The notes beneath the pieces are model-generated. The model saw only the letters and a list, made by a program, of their open reading frames with translations. It was not told the origin of the DNA and did no database searches. A stretch of 64,000 nucleotides of DNA. It comes from Kryptolebias marmoratus (Eukaryota; Chordata; Actinopteri; Cyprinodontiformes; Rivulidae). Positions 10,633 to 24,329 of this stretch are shown here, in pieces. Numbering within the stretch: the stretch's first letter is position 1; every line of letters starts with the position of its first letter. Location: the NCBI RefSeq assembly GCF_001649575.2, contig NC_051444.1:25517880-25581879 (forward strand). The letters run 5' to 3'. The position numbers and the translations under genes were made by a program.

Positions 10633-13600
10633 TTTCTCTTTTTCAAGTTTTCAGCACATTCATTTGTCTAAACCTGAAAGGTATTAAAGATACAAACAAG
10701 TCCTATTGATTTAATATTTTTAAAATTAAACAAAAGTCTTCAGTAAATATCTGAAAAACTGTTTTGATACATTAGTTTTCTGTGGATTAGGGTATAAAAT
10801 CAATACTGTTATTTCTCTGTGTGTAGTCAGTGTCAGCATGCCCATTTTTGTTCACAAATCAAAAGCCATGTGTATGGCCCATATTAGCAAGTTCAATAGC
10901 AAATCTGAAATAAGGGGTTTGATAAAATTTTAACATTTACTTCAGTTGCAGTTGTTCTAGTCCAATACCAAGATTCTCTACTTCCACCTGATTCCACTAA
11001 AGCAGAATGTGCCAGCACATTATTAAGAGTCGTGAACAGACAGACAGTTTCACTGGAACTACATGTTCTGTATCAGAAATTAATCAACACTTTTTTTGAA
11101 AAGTTTGAATGAAGAAGTTTTTGGGTACAAAATGAAACCCGTAAAAAAAAAGGTTTTTAAAACATGGCACAGCAAAAAGAGAGAGCAACACAAATTGTTT
11201 GAATTCATCTGACGTGTGCTTTTACTTTGGTTTACCATTTTATGTTTCCACTGTATTTTATTATATTTATATTTATTTATTTATATATACTGCGGTACTG
11301 CTGCACAGACTTTAAGTGGGATTTGTCATCTTCTTTGAAGGTGTTGGTGTGTTATCTTTTTCTCAAAGTATAAAAAAAATAATAAATAAAACTGAGACTT
11401 TGATGTTATAATACAGCTGTTTGACAAGCCAACATTGTTTTGCACAGATGTCCCTGGCACTCTGCCGAGCATGTCAGCTGAAATAGATTTAATTGCTGAA
11501 TGTTTTGTTGTTGTTTTTTTTTTAAAAGTGAGGTCGTTGAGCGTGGTATACTTGTTCATATGATCTTATGTATCAAGGCAACTATTGATGCAATCTCATA
11601 GTACAGCACCTAGCAAAGCATTTAACTCCAATTTTTTGTTTGTTTCTATTTTGTTGTAATAATATTCATAATTCAAAGTAATATGTAATTTGACTTCATG
11701 TATTAGAACTAGTAAATTGTTTAAACATGTTAGCTCAGAGCAACAATAAAGAACTGAAAAAATAAATAAATGAATAAAACCAAACTATCTTGTGATTTAT
11801 TTTAGATGAATTATTCACTTATACAGTATGTACAGTATGGTCACCTAAACGCTGACATTACAAAGAAGCATCCTTCCATCCTTTTACTTACAGGCACAGT
11901 TCATTCATAAGGGCAAGAGGGGTGGCAAACTTAAAAAAAAAAAAAAATCAAACAAACCCAAACATAGTTCTTCCTAGTAAATGATTTTAATTACATAACC
12001 TACTCTGTATTGTTTTATTTTGTGCCTTTTTCAATAGTGCAGATATTAAATAGAAATTAAAATAATTTTAGGTGATTCAGTATCACTTTTTTAATCATTT
12101 GCAGTTATGGAACAGGTCAGGTCAACCCCTGCATTCATCAGCAGATTTATCATATCACCGTGTCAGCACTGATCAGAACTACAGACAGCGCCTATAGTCT
12201 CATGAGTGCAAAAATAAGTTTGCCCCATGTACACATTCTGATTTTATCTCACTGATTTGTCCAGCAACACTAGACCTACCATGATCATATCGAATGCAGG
12301 AATAGCTGCAGTGTGGAACCTGCTGTGTCCAACAGCGTAAATTTTCTGTTTAAAAAAAAAAAATCTATTTGTAAGACTAAAATTAGAAGATAAGTTATCA
12401 ATAAAGCAGCTTGGACCAAACATATGGCACAACACAGAAACTATGGGCAGATACACAACAGGACACTTTCTCCAACATGGTAGGTCATTAGAGTTTTCTG
12501 TGTCTGTAGCTATTCTTAGATCGCCCACAGGTGGATCCTATTTTACTAATTACATGGCCTCTGAACATAATAGTTGGAGATTTAAAGCAAAATGTGTGAA
12601 AATACATGCATGAGTCACTTTTCAGTTTTATCTTTTGTAGAATAGATTTTTTTTTCTCCATTTAACTATGTTAACCCTTTCATGCATGAATTATAACTTC
12701 AGCCAGGATTTTTTTTAACCCCCAAAGTGTTTCTATTTTACTTAGGGCATAAAAAATTGGTGGAAAAATTGTTTTTAAAAAAATTATTCATATTTTTTTC
12801 AACTCCATCTTGGAGTTGAGAAAGTTTTATTGCACTTGCAGTGGATGGCCAGCATATTGCATGATGCACTAGTGTCCACATTAGTGGTCTATGTGCAGCT
12901 ATGATATAAAAACCCATAAATATACCAGAAAATGTTTTTTTTAAATAGCTAACCACTGCAGTGACCACTATGTACGAGGCCACGAAACAGAATGAATACC
13001 ATAGAGGTTATTACATTTGCAAGCCACTGTGTTTCTCTGTGAGTGCTGTTCAGTGGGAGTAAAGAGCTGGTGCATGTTTGTGCTGCATATGAATGCTGCC
13101 CTGTATGCATGTACCTGTCCATCTGTTATATTTTACACAGTTTAAATTACTTCCGTTTTGGGGGGGAAAGAGTTTCCACCTTGGTCTGAATTGAATATTA
13201 GACAGGAGTGTTGTTGAGAGGCAAGTGAGACCCCTCAACCTAAGGGAGCTCCAAGACCAAGAGAAGATGACAACTTTGAGTTCAAGAAAACAAAAACAAA
13301 AACAAAAACACAAAAACAAAAACAGCAAAACAAAGATTATTCTAAATATAGTCAATCTTTTTCACAGACATGCATTTTTATTGTATTTTATTTTAAAGTA
13401 AATATAATTACCTGTCCTTTTAATCACATATTTTCTTTTAATTGCAACTTTTATTTTGTGGTTAATTAATGTAATGTTGGTAATGTAGGGCTAACTAGTT
13501 ACTTCCAGCTGTGTATAGACCTACGTAGACCTATTTATGTTCAAGAAATGCCACAGTTTATTTATTTATTTATTTTTATCTTCTTCTACTATTATACTTG

Positions 13601-16588
13601 AAGTCTTGACAAGCTTGCTAGTTTTATACTTATTGTTTTTTTTGTTTTTTTTTAGCTCACTTTACAACAATATTATCCATTAACAAATTAAATAAACGGC
13701 AAATAAAGAATTGTAGGGAAAACTGAAAGAGGCATAAATAAATTCTATACAGTGTGTAATTCAAACTGTGTATTTTAAATTTATTTAAATTAGATCACAT
13801 GAATTTTCCCTCTCGTGTTTATGCCAAAGTCAATACCTCCACACTCCGTGATCTCTAATGCTCTGGTAATAATGCCTCTGAGCATTTTAGTTCTTCCTGT
13901 AGTGAACCAATTATGGTCCATTTAACTGTGAAAAAGGATGAAATCAGAGAATATGTAGATCACTGGTGGCAGCTTAATTATTATACAAGTATTCAGTGAC
14001 TAAGAGTGGAATCCAATAAAACACTGAGAAGATTGGGGTGTGCAAGGTGAACATGTACTTTCTGATTTCTTCATGACTACTGCAGAGGTCTTGTCTTGTC
14101 TTAAGCAACTCGTGCTTTAGTGAAAATCCCGAAAAGGACATGTTCTCTAAGGGCTGTTTCTTGCTGCAAAAGATTGTAACTATCAAATAAAACTAAATAC
14201 AAAATAAAACACTTTTGTTGTATTATTGAAGCATATTGGAATTGCAGATATTTTATCTTTCTGAGTCTGAATGAGGCAGCCACTGCACTTAAAGTACTTT
14301 ATTGCTATTAATTGTGACCAAAAAAATCAGTTTTATTTATACTTGCTAATCAGAAGTAACGTTTAGACGCAAGCGATATGTGAGAATCTGGACTGTTTTT
14401 AACACAGTAACATTTTATCAGAAACAGCAAGTTAGGAGAGAATCCACATGACGTCTCATGATTTATTTTAATTATATTAGCAGTTATTTTTAATAATTAG
14501 GCAATATGTAACACTTTAACTTTGGTGATCTTGAAATGCTAAATATTTCCCATCAATGTAGAAAAAAAGGAAAAAAAAATCACTTGAATTTTACGCTACT
14601 AAACATGCAAAGTACCAAAATGCAGTTGGAAGATTTAAATGTAAAGCATCAAGACTTTATTTTGGATTCATTTTCCAGATTTTGATATTTATTTTCACCC
14701 TAAATGCATTAGGAAACAATTATTAACAGTAATAATGCATTAAACATATTGAAAGTCACATATTAAACTTAATATCTTATGAATTAAAAATAAATGGACC
14801 ATTTTTTAAAGCTTTGAATTTCAACACATTGTCAAAATGTCCAACATCAAAACCATTTTCTTCACTCAATGTCAACTTCAAAACTTGTGCATTTTTACAC
14901 TAAGGAAAGAACAAGTCAAAACACTTTTTTATTGCTTTTTCTTTGTGGTTTGCAGCAAATTTCCATCTGAAGTTATTTAATGTCACAATGAAATAAGCTG
15001 GCAATGATCAATGTGTATTTTCTGTCATGTTTCATACTGTATATTGACTTTATAAACCACGAAAACTAACATATTTTTCTCAGCAAGACATTGAAACCTC
15101 AAAATTTTCACGTTTTTAATTCACCAATGGAGTATTACCAGAAGCTGACTCACCAAAATGAACAGTCACTGTTTAAAATTAAACCATAAGGAACACATTA
15201 GTCTTTAAAAGCTTGACAAAATGGATAAACAGAAGAGCCCAGTTTTATAAATGCAATATTTAACTGAGAAGTAATGATGTGAATGTAACTCATGTATTAA
15301 GCAGCCGTAGTGGCTACAATATCACTTCAGTGTTTGTGGCTGTATTGCAGCACTTTATTATTCCAATCAACACATGGCTCAGGATGGGACTACATTTATA
15401 AGAGGCATTACTAATTGGTATCCATTGGTGAAGAGCAGCTGAAGAAAATAATAAAGGTTTGAGAGCAAAATTGACATTCACATATTTTCAGTCTCAACTC
15501 CTGAGCATAAATATTAGTGGTGCAGACGTTGATTTCGATCTCTGAATCTTTACTTTAATATTTTATAAAATTTAATCAGGTTGATACAATCAAATGCCTT
15601 ATTAATACAGTAAGAGGGCTAAGTGGGTCTATACAATGTGAGGAAGTAATTAGTTTGCCCTAAATGAAACAGTGTTAAATAATTAATAAAAACTGCAATT
15701 TGTGACACTTAAAGAAAATATTGCAGTTGTGCCTCAAGCACCTCGCAACGAGACTCTGGTCTAATAATCAATTCAAACAAAGGTCGTAGATCTTTTTCCT
15801 CCTGAAACAGGAGTGTTTTTTAATGTTAAATATGTAAAATAAAACAGCCAAGTGCACAGAGGTGCACACAGGGCAGCTTTTACACATCAATTCTTTCCGT
15901 GCACACAGATAAACACACACAGTTGGTTGCAAAAGTAAGTCATGAAAAGTAATGTATTTTATTCCTGCATTTGATAAGATCAGGTTTGGTCTAATGCTAG
16001 TAGTGGACATAGTGAGCTAGTACCAGCAGAATGTGTCCATGGGGCAGACCTATGAGACCTTGCTGGCATTTCAGCCACTTCTGATCACTACTGACAGGGC
16101 GGTAAGACAAATTTACTGACGAATGCGGGTATTGACTTGTCTTGCTCCATAACTGTAACTGAGTAAAGAAACTAAGAATGAATCACCAAAACTCATTTAA
16201 AAGACTCAAAATAGTTGAAAAACACAGAACAAAACATTACACAGCAAGCAAAGTCATGAACTAATTTCCGTTATTAAGAAAAACATTTTTTTTGTGCAAA
16301 CTTTTTTTTTAGAAGGCCTTACTTGATGAATCGCTGCACCTGCATATTTTCCTAATATTTTCTTGAGTATAAGTTGAGCTCAATTTGCCATGTGTGCTAG
16401 TGTGCTCTATTAGGCTGACTACAATAAGGTTATTTTTTTTTCACTAGAATTTTCATATGTACTTTGTGTTCATAAAACTACTTGCAAACATGCATGCCCC
16501 TAGAGCAGTAGAGTCCAATTTCCAATATTTTCATGAGTCAGTCCCAAAGAAAAACATGGATAGTGTGAAGAACACTGCTCTCCTAGTG
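10633..16588. other. AT-rich gene-free stretch
   Basis: About 6 kb with no coding-like frame. It holds short homopolymer runs (A at 11935-11947 and 12353-12363; T at 11513-11523), TTTA-rich patches near 11260-11290 and 13557-13578, and an AAAAAC repeat. The block 11598-11780 (CAGCACCTAGCAAAGCATTT and on) is faintly like the end of a fish Tc1-type element, but too weak to call. The block 15300-15430 is compositionally more complex. Confidence 0.55.
13286..13332 (+). repeat. (AAAAAC)n simple repeat
   Basis: About seven imperfect units of CAAAAA, with an ACAC interruption near 13310, ending at CAGCAAAAC. On the minus strand this makes a low-complexity Phe/Cys/Leu open frame that should be ignored. 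Confidence 0.9.

Positions 16589-16590
<2 letters not shown>

Positions 16591-16652
<62 letters not shown>
16591..16652. repeat. (AT)n microsatellite, about 31 units
   Basis: A pure 62-bp AT run flanked by CTAGTGTA on the left and TTGTATACTTG on the right. It is one of five long TA tracts in the window and is probably polymorphic. Confidence 0.98.
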
Positions 16653-16656
<4 letters not shown>

Positions 16657-18029
16657 ATACTTGTATTTTAAGGAAAGCAGCCAGACATTTTGCTTATATC
16701 TTAAGAAAATTAAGTCAAGATTTGTAAATGGTGCATTTTTGTAACTTTGGAAAAAGGAGCTATCTTATTACATACTTTGTGTTTCTGATAATTAGCTGCA
16801 CAATTATCAAAACCACTGTGTTAAAGCAGTTATTAAGAGCAAAACTTTTTTCTGAAATAATCAGGAATATAAAAAAATGCAGAGCAGATTATTGATTAAT
16901 AATGAGCAGATAAATGAAAACTGAAAATATAAATAGTAAAAGCTTAGCTGTCACTGCTTTCACTTAAGTTTAATGAATTAATTTAATGGAAAAGCCCTAA
17001 ATATCACCAAACAACTGCATGCACAAAGACTTCTTGGGCTGTGGAGGAATTAACTTAAAGCTGTTCTGCAACAATCCACTGTAACAACACAGATATTTAA
17101 TATGCAAACTCACCATGACAAGGCATGGTGCTCAGCTTTTGTTTATTATGCTTACATCTTGCATTTCACCATATAACAAAAGCCAGGGCTTGTACTAATG
17201 ACTCATCACTAAAACAGCACAAGCAACATGTTTACAAGGACTGACTAATTAAGTACCTGCCAATTACAACAGTGACTAATATCTGTGCCGACTGAATCAG
17301 CTTCTGGATGACACAGTGATTAAAACTCATCCAAATTTTTGTAAGAACATATCAAATGGCACAAGAAAAAAAGAAGAAGAAACAAAAAAGGTTTCAGCTA
17401 TTTTTTTTTTAACTGCAGAGTTAAATTTGTTTTAACTCTTATATGATGTTTAACAATTATAATCTATAGAAACAAACTATTATATTTAATGGAAAAAATG
17501 AAGCTATTATTCAAAAATTTACAGCTTAAGATTTAAGTTTGTAAAACACACCTAATAAAGATTATTAGCAAAAAAAAAAAATAGTATTTTGCTGGCTTTC
17601 CTGTTTAAGTGTAGTGGTAGAAGATTCAGTATTGTTGCATATTTTGCCATGTTTTTGCTTGAAAAAATGTTAAATCTATTTCAGATAATCAAATTGAACA
17701 GAAAAAAACAACAATTAATAATAAATGAATATTTCAAAGGATACAGTATTAGCATGGACTATGTAAAAAAACTAAGTTGACCCAGTATATTCTGCTTTTA
17801 TATTAATATAGCAAGATATTAAGATCTAAGTGATTTCTGTGGCCTAATGGCACAAGTCTTTGGTTTAAAATGTCCTTGAATGGCTTTTGTCTCTGTGGTA
17901 CCATTGGGCTGTCTACATTAACTCTCAAATTCAGATCTATGACAATAAATAAACTGGGTCAGACAATGTGGTTGAAAGCACATATATGATAACCTTGTTG
18001 CTTGTGCATTATTGTAGCATGTTAAAAAA
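16653..18029. other. No gene recognised; possible conserved block
   Basis: Mostly AT-rich. The part at about 17010-17335 is more complex and contains homeodomain-type cores (CTAATTAAG, CCAATTAC) and an octamer-like ATATGCAAAC. That is suggestive of an enhancer but not proof. No open frame there looks coding. Confidence 0.4.
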
Positions 18030-18765
18030 AAAGAGCCGTAATTCAGGTGACTGACGATGTTAAATGCAGAACATGATCAGTCTAAGAGCAAGAACAGTAT
18101 GTCGAGCATTTCCCAGAGGGATATTAAAGAAGGGTTACAGTGCATAAACCTCTCATTACAAAGATGAATGCACATTTGAAAGTTCAGTGGTGCAAAAACC
18201 ACAGGCACTGGTCTTCAGAGATGTGGAAATGGTGATACGGTCAGATGAGTCATCCCTCAACATATTCTCAAGTAGACGAGTGCATGTGTGGCGAACACAA
18301 AGAGAACAGGCTTGACCCCTGCAGTGAGGGGATCCAGTCCTGCTCCGTAGAGGAAGAGGTCACAGCAGATCAGTGCTAAACTACTCTAAAGGATCATCTT
18401 TATCTTCTGATGAAGCATTTTGAACCTGACGGGGTTTGTCTCTCCCGTGAAGACAGAGCCACCAATCTAATGGGCAAGGGGCAGTCACTTAATGGCTTAA
18501 AGAGTATTGAAATAATGTAAATCACTGGCTACAGCAAACACATTAACCCAAGTCAGCACTTATGGGAAATTTTGGACCAATGTGCATGGAAGCACTCACC
18601 ACCATCATCATCAAAACATGAAATGATGTGTTAGCTTGAAAACAATGATGTTCCTTCTCTTAAGAAGAGATCCAAAGATGTCTTGAATCAACGCCAGGGC
18701 ACATTGAAGCTGCTCTATTTGAAGGTGGTGGTTCAACCTCATTCTTAGTTAGACAATTTATGTAC
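18030..18765 (+). pseudogene. Tc1/mariner transposase pseudogene
   Basis: A plus-strand, decayed DDE transposase of a fish Tc1-like family. Readable pieces in order: CATAAACCTCTCATTACAAA (HKPLITK), CAGTGGTGCAAAAACCACAG (QWCKNHRHW), TCAGATGAGTCATCC (SDESS, first catalytic Asp, near 18245), CATGTGTGGCGAACAC (HVWRT), a GAAGACAGAGCC block where the second Asp motif DNA has become DRA, and NPSQHLWEILDQC near 18548-18586. The last motif is normally NPIEHLW; its catalytic Glu is replaced by Gln. Frame shifts separate the pieces. The element reads out through CACTCACCACCATCATCATC. No terminal inverted repeats were found. It belongs to a different family from the remnants at 5682 and 25690. Confidence 0.82.
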
Positions 18766-19357
18766 TTCATTTCCTTTAATTTGCCAAATGTTTATAGTGT
18801 TTATTCGATTTATTTTATGTTGAACCTCTAAAGTATTATTTTACCAGTATGACACATTTACTACTTCTTCCAGCACAAATGTTGTAGCAATGTCAGACAT
18901 ATGAATTATTCACTTATTCTGTGATTTTTTTCTTTTTACTTTACAGCTTTAGACAATAACATTTTGTAAATCCTAGAAGGCACATGTATCTGTCAGTGTT
19001 AGAACTAGTGTCGCAACAACATTCATAGCTGATAAAAATGTCAAGATATGTTTGTTACTTGTGGGAAAAGGTAATTCTCTCATGAGGCTTTCAAGATCAA
19101 GCTAGCGGCAGGTCAGATAAGTTTCACCGCATAAATTAAGCTTGTATTTTTTCACCCTTTAGTTCTTCCTAAACACATGTCACTATTCAAGTACTTTGTG
19201 ATGGAATGGCAATGGTTGTGGACATTATCTTTTGTCCAGGCTGCAGCCCTCCACAGCCCTGGACAAGACAAAGCAGGTTTAAAAATGGCTAGATAGGGGT
19301 ATATTAAAGTTCCATTACTTGCCTTGTTTATATAGAGTGTGTGTGTGTGCATGTGCG

Positions 19358-19468
19358 TTAATTGTCTTGCCCAAGGACACTTTGGCATGCTGCAGGGGTT
19401 GGGAGTCAAACCCCCAACCCTTCAACTGGAGGACAACTGATCCACCAACTGGGTAAAGCCACCCCAAG
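19358..19468 (-). mobile_element. tRNA-like SINE head, fish type
   Basis: On the minus strand it begins GGGGTGGCTTTACCCAGTTG (A-box-like, about 19445-19466). The B box GGTTTGACTCC is at 19402-19412, and then GCCAAAGTGTCCTTGGGCAA leads into the body. This order is typical of an abundant teleost element with the 'gaagtgtccttgggcaagacact' motif. The body stops early in a short GT run (19338-19350). It is a partial, inactive copy. Confidence 0.75.
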
Positions 19469-22400
19469 AGGAAGAGGCTATTTAAGCAAGATTTTTTTTT
19501 CCTTTTTTCAGCAAGTGTGATGACAAGGAATCCATGGCACACAGTGTCAGTGTTTGAAGAATAAACACTGATGTTATTTCAAATGTCTTCACACAACACT
19601 ACCTGCAATGTGGCCTTGAATATAAAACACATGGCTACTCTTCACCTCACACTGCTCTTGGTTCTTTTAATTACTTTCTCATTTGTAGGAGCCACCCAAG
19701 GTTCTGTTTATTGTAGCCCACTTCATTACTGTCATGAGGCCTGCATGGTTGCCATGGTGTGACCATACGCCATGTCCTTTGAATTTTAATTATCATTCAC
19801 TGCCTGATTTGAGCTGAGGACATCACCAGGCTACACAAATATAATTTTGTTCCATTTTTATGACCTGTCTGTATACAAGTTTTTTTTTTGTTTTTTTTTT
19901 TGCTATTATTATTTTTGATGGTATGGTAAAAAAGGAAATCATGCTAATTTTGCTCTTAGATTGTTTCCATGCATACAAAAATGAACATGGGCCAAACCAT
20001 GACACAGATCGCAGTTGTGCGTCAGGACATGCAATGGAATATGCTTCTGAGCTAAAAATTAAAGGAATGGTTCACTGTGTAAAGTGTGTTATAACTTAAA
20101 AATGTTTGCCCACTTACTATCTTCCCTTTGTTCTGTGAAAAGTTACAGGATTTTATTTATTAAAGATTTCAAACAAAGTTCAAAGTCCTCTCTTGGGGTT
20201 GAATTTTGTTTTAAAGATCTGTGTTAAGCCCTGTATTCCACAGGTGCTTGGGTAAGTGGGTAAGCTTTAGTTTATTTTTTCATCCTTTTGTTTGATCAGA
20301 AAAGTCTCATTGAGATGCAGATTCCCAGGAAGTTTTGATTAAGATGCTGGCGTAGATACTGATTAAGAACAATTTAGATTAAGAACAGAGAAAAAAACAA
20401 AACAAAATTAAACTAAAAAAAGCAGGAGTAAAAAGTGGTCCATTTCCATTTTGTAATTACTTCTGCTAACCATTTTCGGTCACATCAAAAAACATGAAGA
20501 TTAATATGCCCATCTCAATATTTAGATATAAATCTGCATTTGACCTCTCGTGAGTTCAAACTTTTAACGCTGTGAGGAGTGTACATGAATAACTCTGCAA
20601 TATATGCATTATGTCAAATAAAAGCCTTTTTTACACTGCCAATCAAAATTCAGGCTGTCGGTGCTCATTCAGCAAAATATCATGAGCTGCTGTACACCTA
20701 AATTGGCTCTCTTCATCATCAGTTGTATTATTGGGATGTAAATAATGACCTGTTTTCAGACCAGAAAAAAATGTACACAACATTGTACACAAAGAAGGCA
20801 TATGTCATAAAAACAATGATATGTTATCAATACTTCCAACATATTTGAACAAAGAAATATTGTCCTAGCCTTTAAAACAGTTTATAGAATTAAAAAATGA
20901 TAGTGTCCAGGGGAATTATTTAAAATAATTTCAACACATTTATAAAGAGACTCTTTCATTTAAAGTCCAGGCAGTTTTTAATTAAAAAAAGAGTGCTGCA
21001 CTGTATGTGTAATCCACATTTCTCAGAAGTCCTTTTAATTGCGATCCAAAACACTCATAAATATTTGATGTTTAAGGGTTCCCACCAGATATCACCATTT
21101 CCAAGAAGAATCTCCTAACAGACTTCAAAGATAGTGTCAAGACAATGCGTCAAATATGTTAGAGGAAACGCCTGAAAGGGAATAGCTGAAAGTGTATAAA
21201 GGTGGAGCTGTTTAATCTGTAGATAAGGGAAAGGAAAAAAAAAATGTAGATGAGCAGTCTCACTGTTGGAGCCTCCCGACCCTGACCAAGCGGTGCACAG
21301 CCATATCTCATGGGGCTCATGCCAATGCAGCTTTGTGTTCTACTTAAGTACTAATTGATTGCTACAATGACATATGGCTATGCACCACTTTTACATGGTC
21401 TGAGAAAACTAATCAATCCAATACTTCTTTATTAAAGGTGAACAGAGACTGGAAACAACAAAAAGTTTTTTATATATATACGTATGTGTGTGTGTGTGTA
21501 GTTTGTTTTCAAATACAAAAAAACATTTGAAATTTGAAAGGTACTTGCATAGTGTTTCCATGCAGTTAATGATGTAGCACTCAAGACACTTTGAAATAGT
21601 CATATGCAATTTAAATATAGGAAAGGGTAAAAATGTGTAAACCTAAAGCTTAACCAAATGTTAGTTTCAAATATTACTTTCACATACAGTAAGTTATGTG
21701 GTCACAGATGTAAAATATGACAAGGAATATATTACGCACCAAAGATGTGATGAGACTGATCAAGAAAATCAAGTCAAAGCATTGTGAAGACAGGACAGCT
21801 GAAGACATATTTTGTTTTGCTGCTGCATACTCACCTCTCAGAAAAAATCTCTTCAGCATATTACCATTACAGGAAATACAAGGAATAATAAGACCATAGT
21901 TGGTGTCCCTGACCTCCACAAAATAGAACAAAAATAGCCTAAGGCAGGTGCCTGAGAAAACAATCAGCAAGAGTACTTTGAGTGCTAGCTAGAGGAAAAC
22001 CTAAATTGGTCTATAGAATTAAATTGTTCCCTAGTTTCACTATCAGAAAAAAGTAAAATAAGTAAATCCATAAATAGAAGAAATAACATCAGAGAATTTC
22101 CTGGAATAGTGCACACAAAAGGAGGTTAACAAACCCCAGAGTCTGAACAGCTTAGAGTCAATCTTGCCTACATTTAGTAAATAGTTTGAAGTTAAACACT
22201 GTATGTAACAGCCAACTTTCATTGTTGTACCACTAAAAGGTGCCAAAGAGAGGCTTAAAATCAGAAGACCTTACCGTGAAATGATGCTCAAGTAATTTCA
22301 GCTTGATAATAAAAGAAAAGCTAATTCTATCTGCTGCATGTCAACCACTGCAAGAAATACGGATCTACTACTTTTCCTGCTTTGCAGAGATGTAATCTGC

Positions 22401-24267
22401 CCATGATAGAGTGATTATAAATATGTACAAAGACAAAAAAACAAGAACTCCTACTAAGCAGTGCATTGCTACCTTTTTCCAGTATAACCTCAATATGTTG
22501 GCATTTAAAAAATAGTTAAAGGTGAGTACCAAGTAAAATTAAAACAACTCAAAAACAAATTTTAAGTTTTTTCTTTACACAGGTCTTTAAAATACTGTCT
22601 TTTTTATTGTTATTCAAAAAAAAGAGATGATTTTATATATTATCCTTCTTAAAAACAAAATGTACATTTATGGCAATCTAAATGTGTTTAAGAAATGCCA
22701 CATACTTAGCTGTATTTGTTTTTATATCAAATAAAGCTACTAAGTTTAACTGTAGACCTTATAGCATGGTAAACCCTCTGACTTTGACAATGCACAATCT
22801 TCTGAGCAGATTATTTTTTACCCGAGTTAAGAAACAAACCATCTAATAAAACACTGATTATATCTGTGTGGTCTGGTAATTACTTTTCATGACATTCCCC
22901 CTCAAGAGGTTACAAACAATCTGTGCTGACCTGCCAAATTACCACCGTAATGCCTCCCTCTCCAATTAGTACCTCGACGGATGATGATGATGATGGTACA
23001 CACTATTTAAGATTAAGGCTTGAGAGTCAGAGTGTATTTCAATTATTTGAAATACCACAGGAGCACTAATGCACGTAAAACACCCAGTAAAATAAAGACA
23101 AACAAGAAACAAGATTTTCTGCAGGGTATGGATGCATTTGTTTTGTGAGAGTGTAAATTGTAGGCGTGTAAAGGTTTTTTGAGTGCTTCATTTGCTGTCT
23201 CCGAAATGCAAGAGCTTAACATAAAGTCTGTGTTCATATGACTCATGGACCGTCAAAATATTGACAAATATTTTGGACGTAGGCAAAGCCTTGCTTTTCT
23301 CAACATATTTGTATCTCTTGTGAGGCAAAACACATCTTTTTATTGCATTTTCTTGTGTTTAGGTTTGCACTGGAGCAAGTTATTTTTCAATCTGATTAAT
23401 TTTCACAACAGAAACTGCAAGACTTCAAAGCAATTGTTCCGTCTGTGCATTGCTCAGCAACTGCATTCTTCTTACTCACCACAAAGAGATGACAAGAGTA
23501 TTGAAATGTTGGCGGAAATGAGGGGAAAATGAAAAGGGAAGTTTTAGAATGCATGCCTTCCCTGTGTGTGTTGTGTCGATGGTGTAGTCAAAGCCCCGGA
23601 TCGCTTCTCACAGCTCTCATTAAGGCAGTGCTGTCAGGCGCTGACCAAGGAAGAGGATGATTTTATCAATGAGATAATGAATCATTAAACTTCCTCTCCC
23701 CACATATTTCTCTGTTGATCTTTTTGCCCATCACTCAACCTTCAGCCTCGTTTTAAAGCTGACGTTGCAGATAAGTATGTATGCAGAAGCACACACAAGC
23801 ACCTGCTCCCTTTAATGCACTGCAACACAAGTAGCCTTGTCCTTTCTCCCAGTTCCTGTCACTTTAACTTCCACCCCGACCAGCAGGCAGCAAAAGTCCC
23901 ACAAAAAGCAATGTTGCCACTATATTCAGCAGGGATCGGAGGAGGAAAATTCAGTGAATTACCACCACAAAAGGACAACTGTCTCTCATCCTTGCCCCGA
24001 ACTGAGAAAGATAATATCCCAGTTGAATAGATAAGCCCTTCCTTCCTCCTTTTAAGTCTTCCGTTATCCAGCATGCTTAGCACACAGAGAGCCTCTGCCA
24101 GGACAAAATAAGGCTTCAGTCGCTGGCAAGACTGAACAGACCTTCAGGTTAGTAATCCAAGATTTGCAAAAAGGCATGCTTTGAACCTGGACCACCTTTT
24201 GTTTCAGACTCTATCAGGGTGAAATTAAAACAAAAATCAATGAAACTCCTTATGTTTTATTTCCTAC
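19469..24267. other. AT-rich stretch, putative intron of the 24.3 kb gene
   Basis: No conserved exon could be recognised on either strand. If the exon at 24268-24329 is real, this interval would be its first intron and would extend left. More complex blocks with TAATTA-type cores lie at about 20640-20760, 22860-22990 and 23560-23720. A short TA/TG run sits at 21471-21499 and a (GAT)5 run at 22979-22996. The open frame at 23859-24083 on the minus strand shows no domain. Confidence 0.45.
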
Positions 24268-24329
24268 CTGGTGTTGATGCTCAAAGCTGGAAAGAAAAGC
24301 AGTAAGCAAACAGCTTGGATGAATTTCAT
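24268..24329 (-). CDS. Candidate first coding exon, signal peptide of an unidentified secreted or membrane protein
   Basis: ATG at 24329-24327 on the minus strand opens MKFIQAVCLLLFFPALSINT plus two bases AG, then a splice donor GTAGGA (24267 leftward). The exon is thus 62 nt with a phase-2 intron. The peptide has the makeup of a signal sequence: a short basic start, a hydrophobic core IQAVCLLLFFPAL and small residues near a possible cleavage site (ALS). The -3 base is G. Upstream lies a GA-rich leader and a promoter-like region. One short upstream frame (MKVR, stop) occurs in the leader. Downstream exons were not found, so the product is unknown. It could be a chance frame, but the combination of signal sequence, donor and promoter-like GC-richer flank is better than anything else in the window. 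Confidence 0.45.

Noticed and set aside
11598..11780. Possible Tc1-type terminal region
   Set aside because: Only loose resemblance to the 'cagtgccttgcaaaagtattc' end of fish elements; too many mismatches and no second end.
23859..24083. 74-codon minus-strand open frame as a second exon of the 24.3 kb gene
   Set aside because: No acceptor joining in the required phase and no protein-like conservation pattern visible; it also lies only about 185 bp below the donor.
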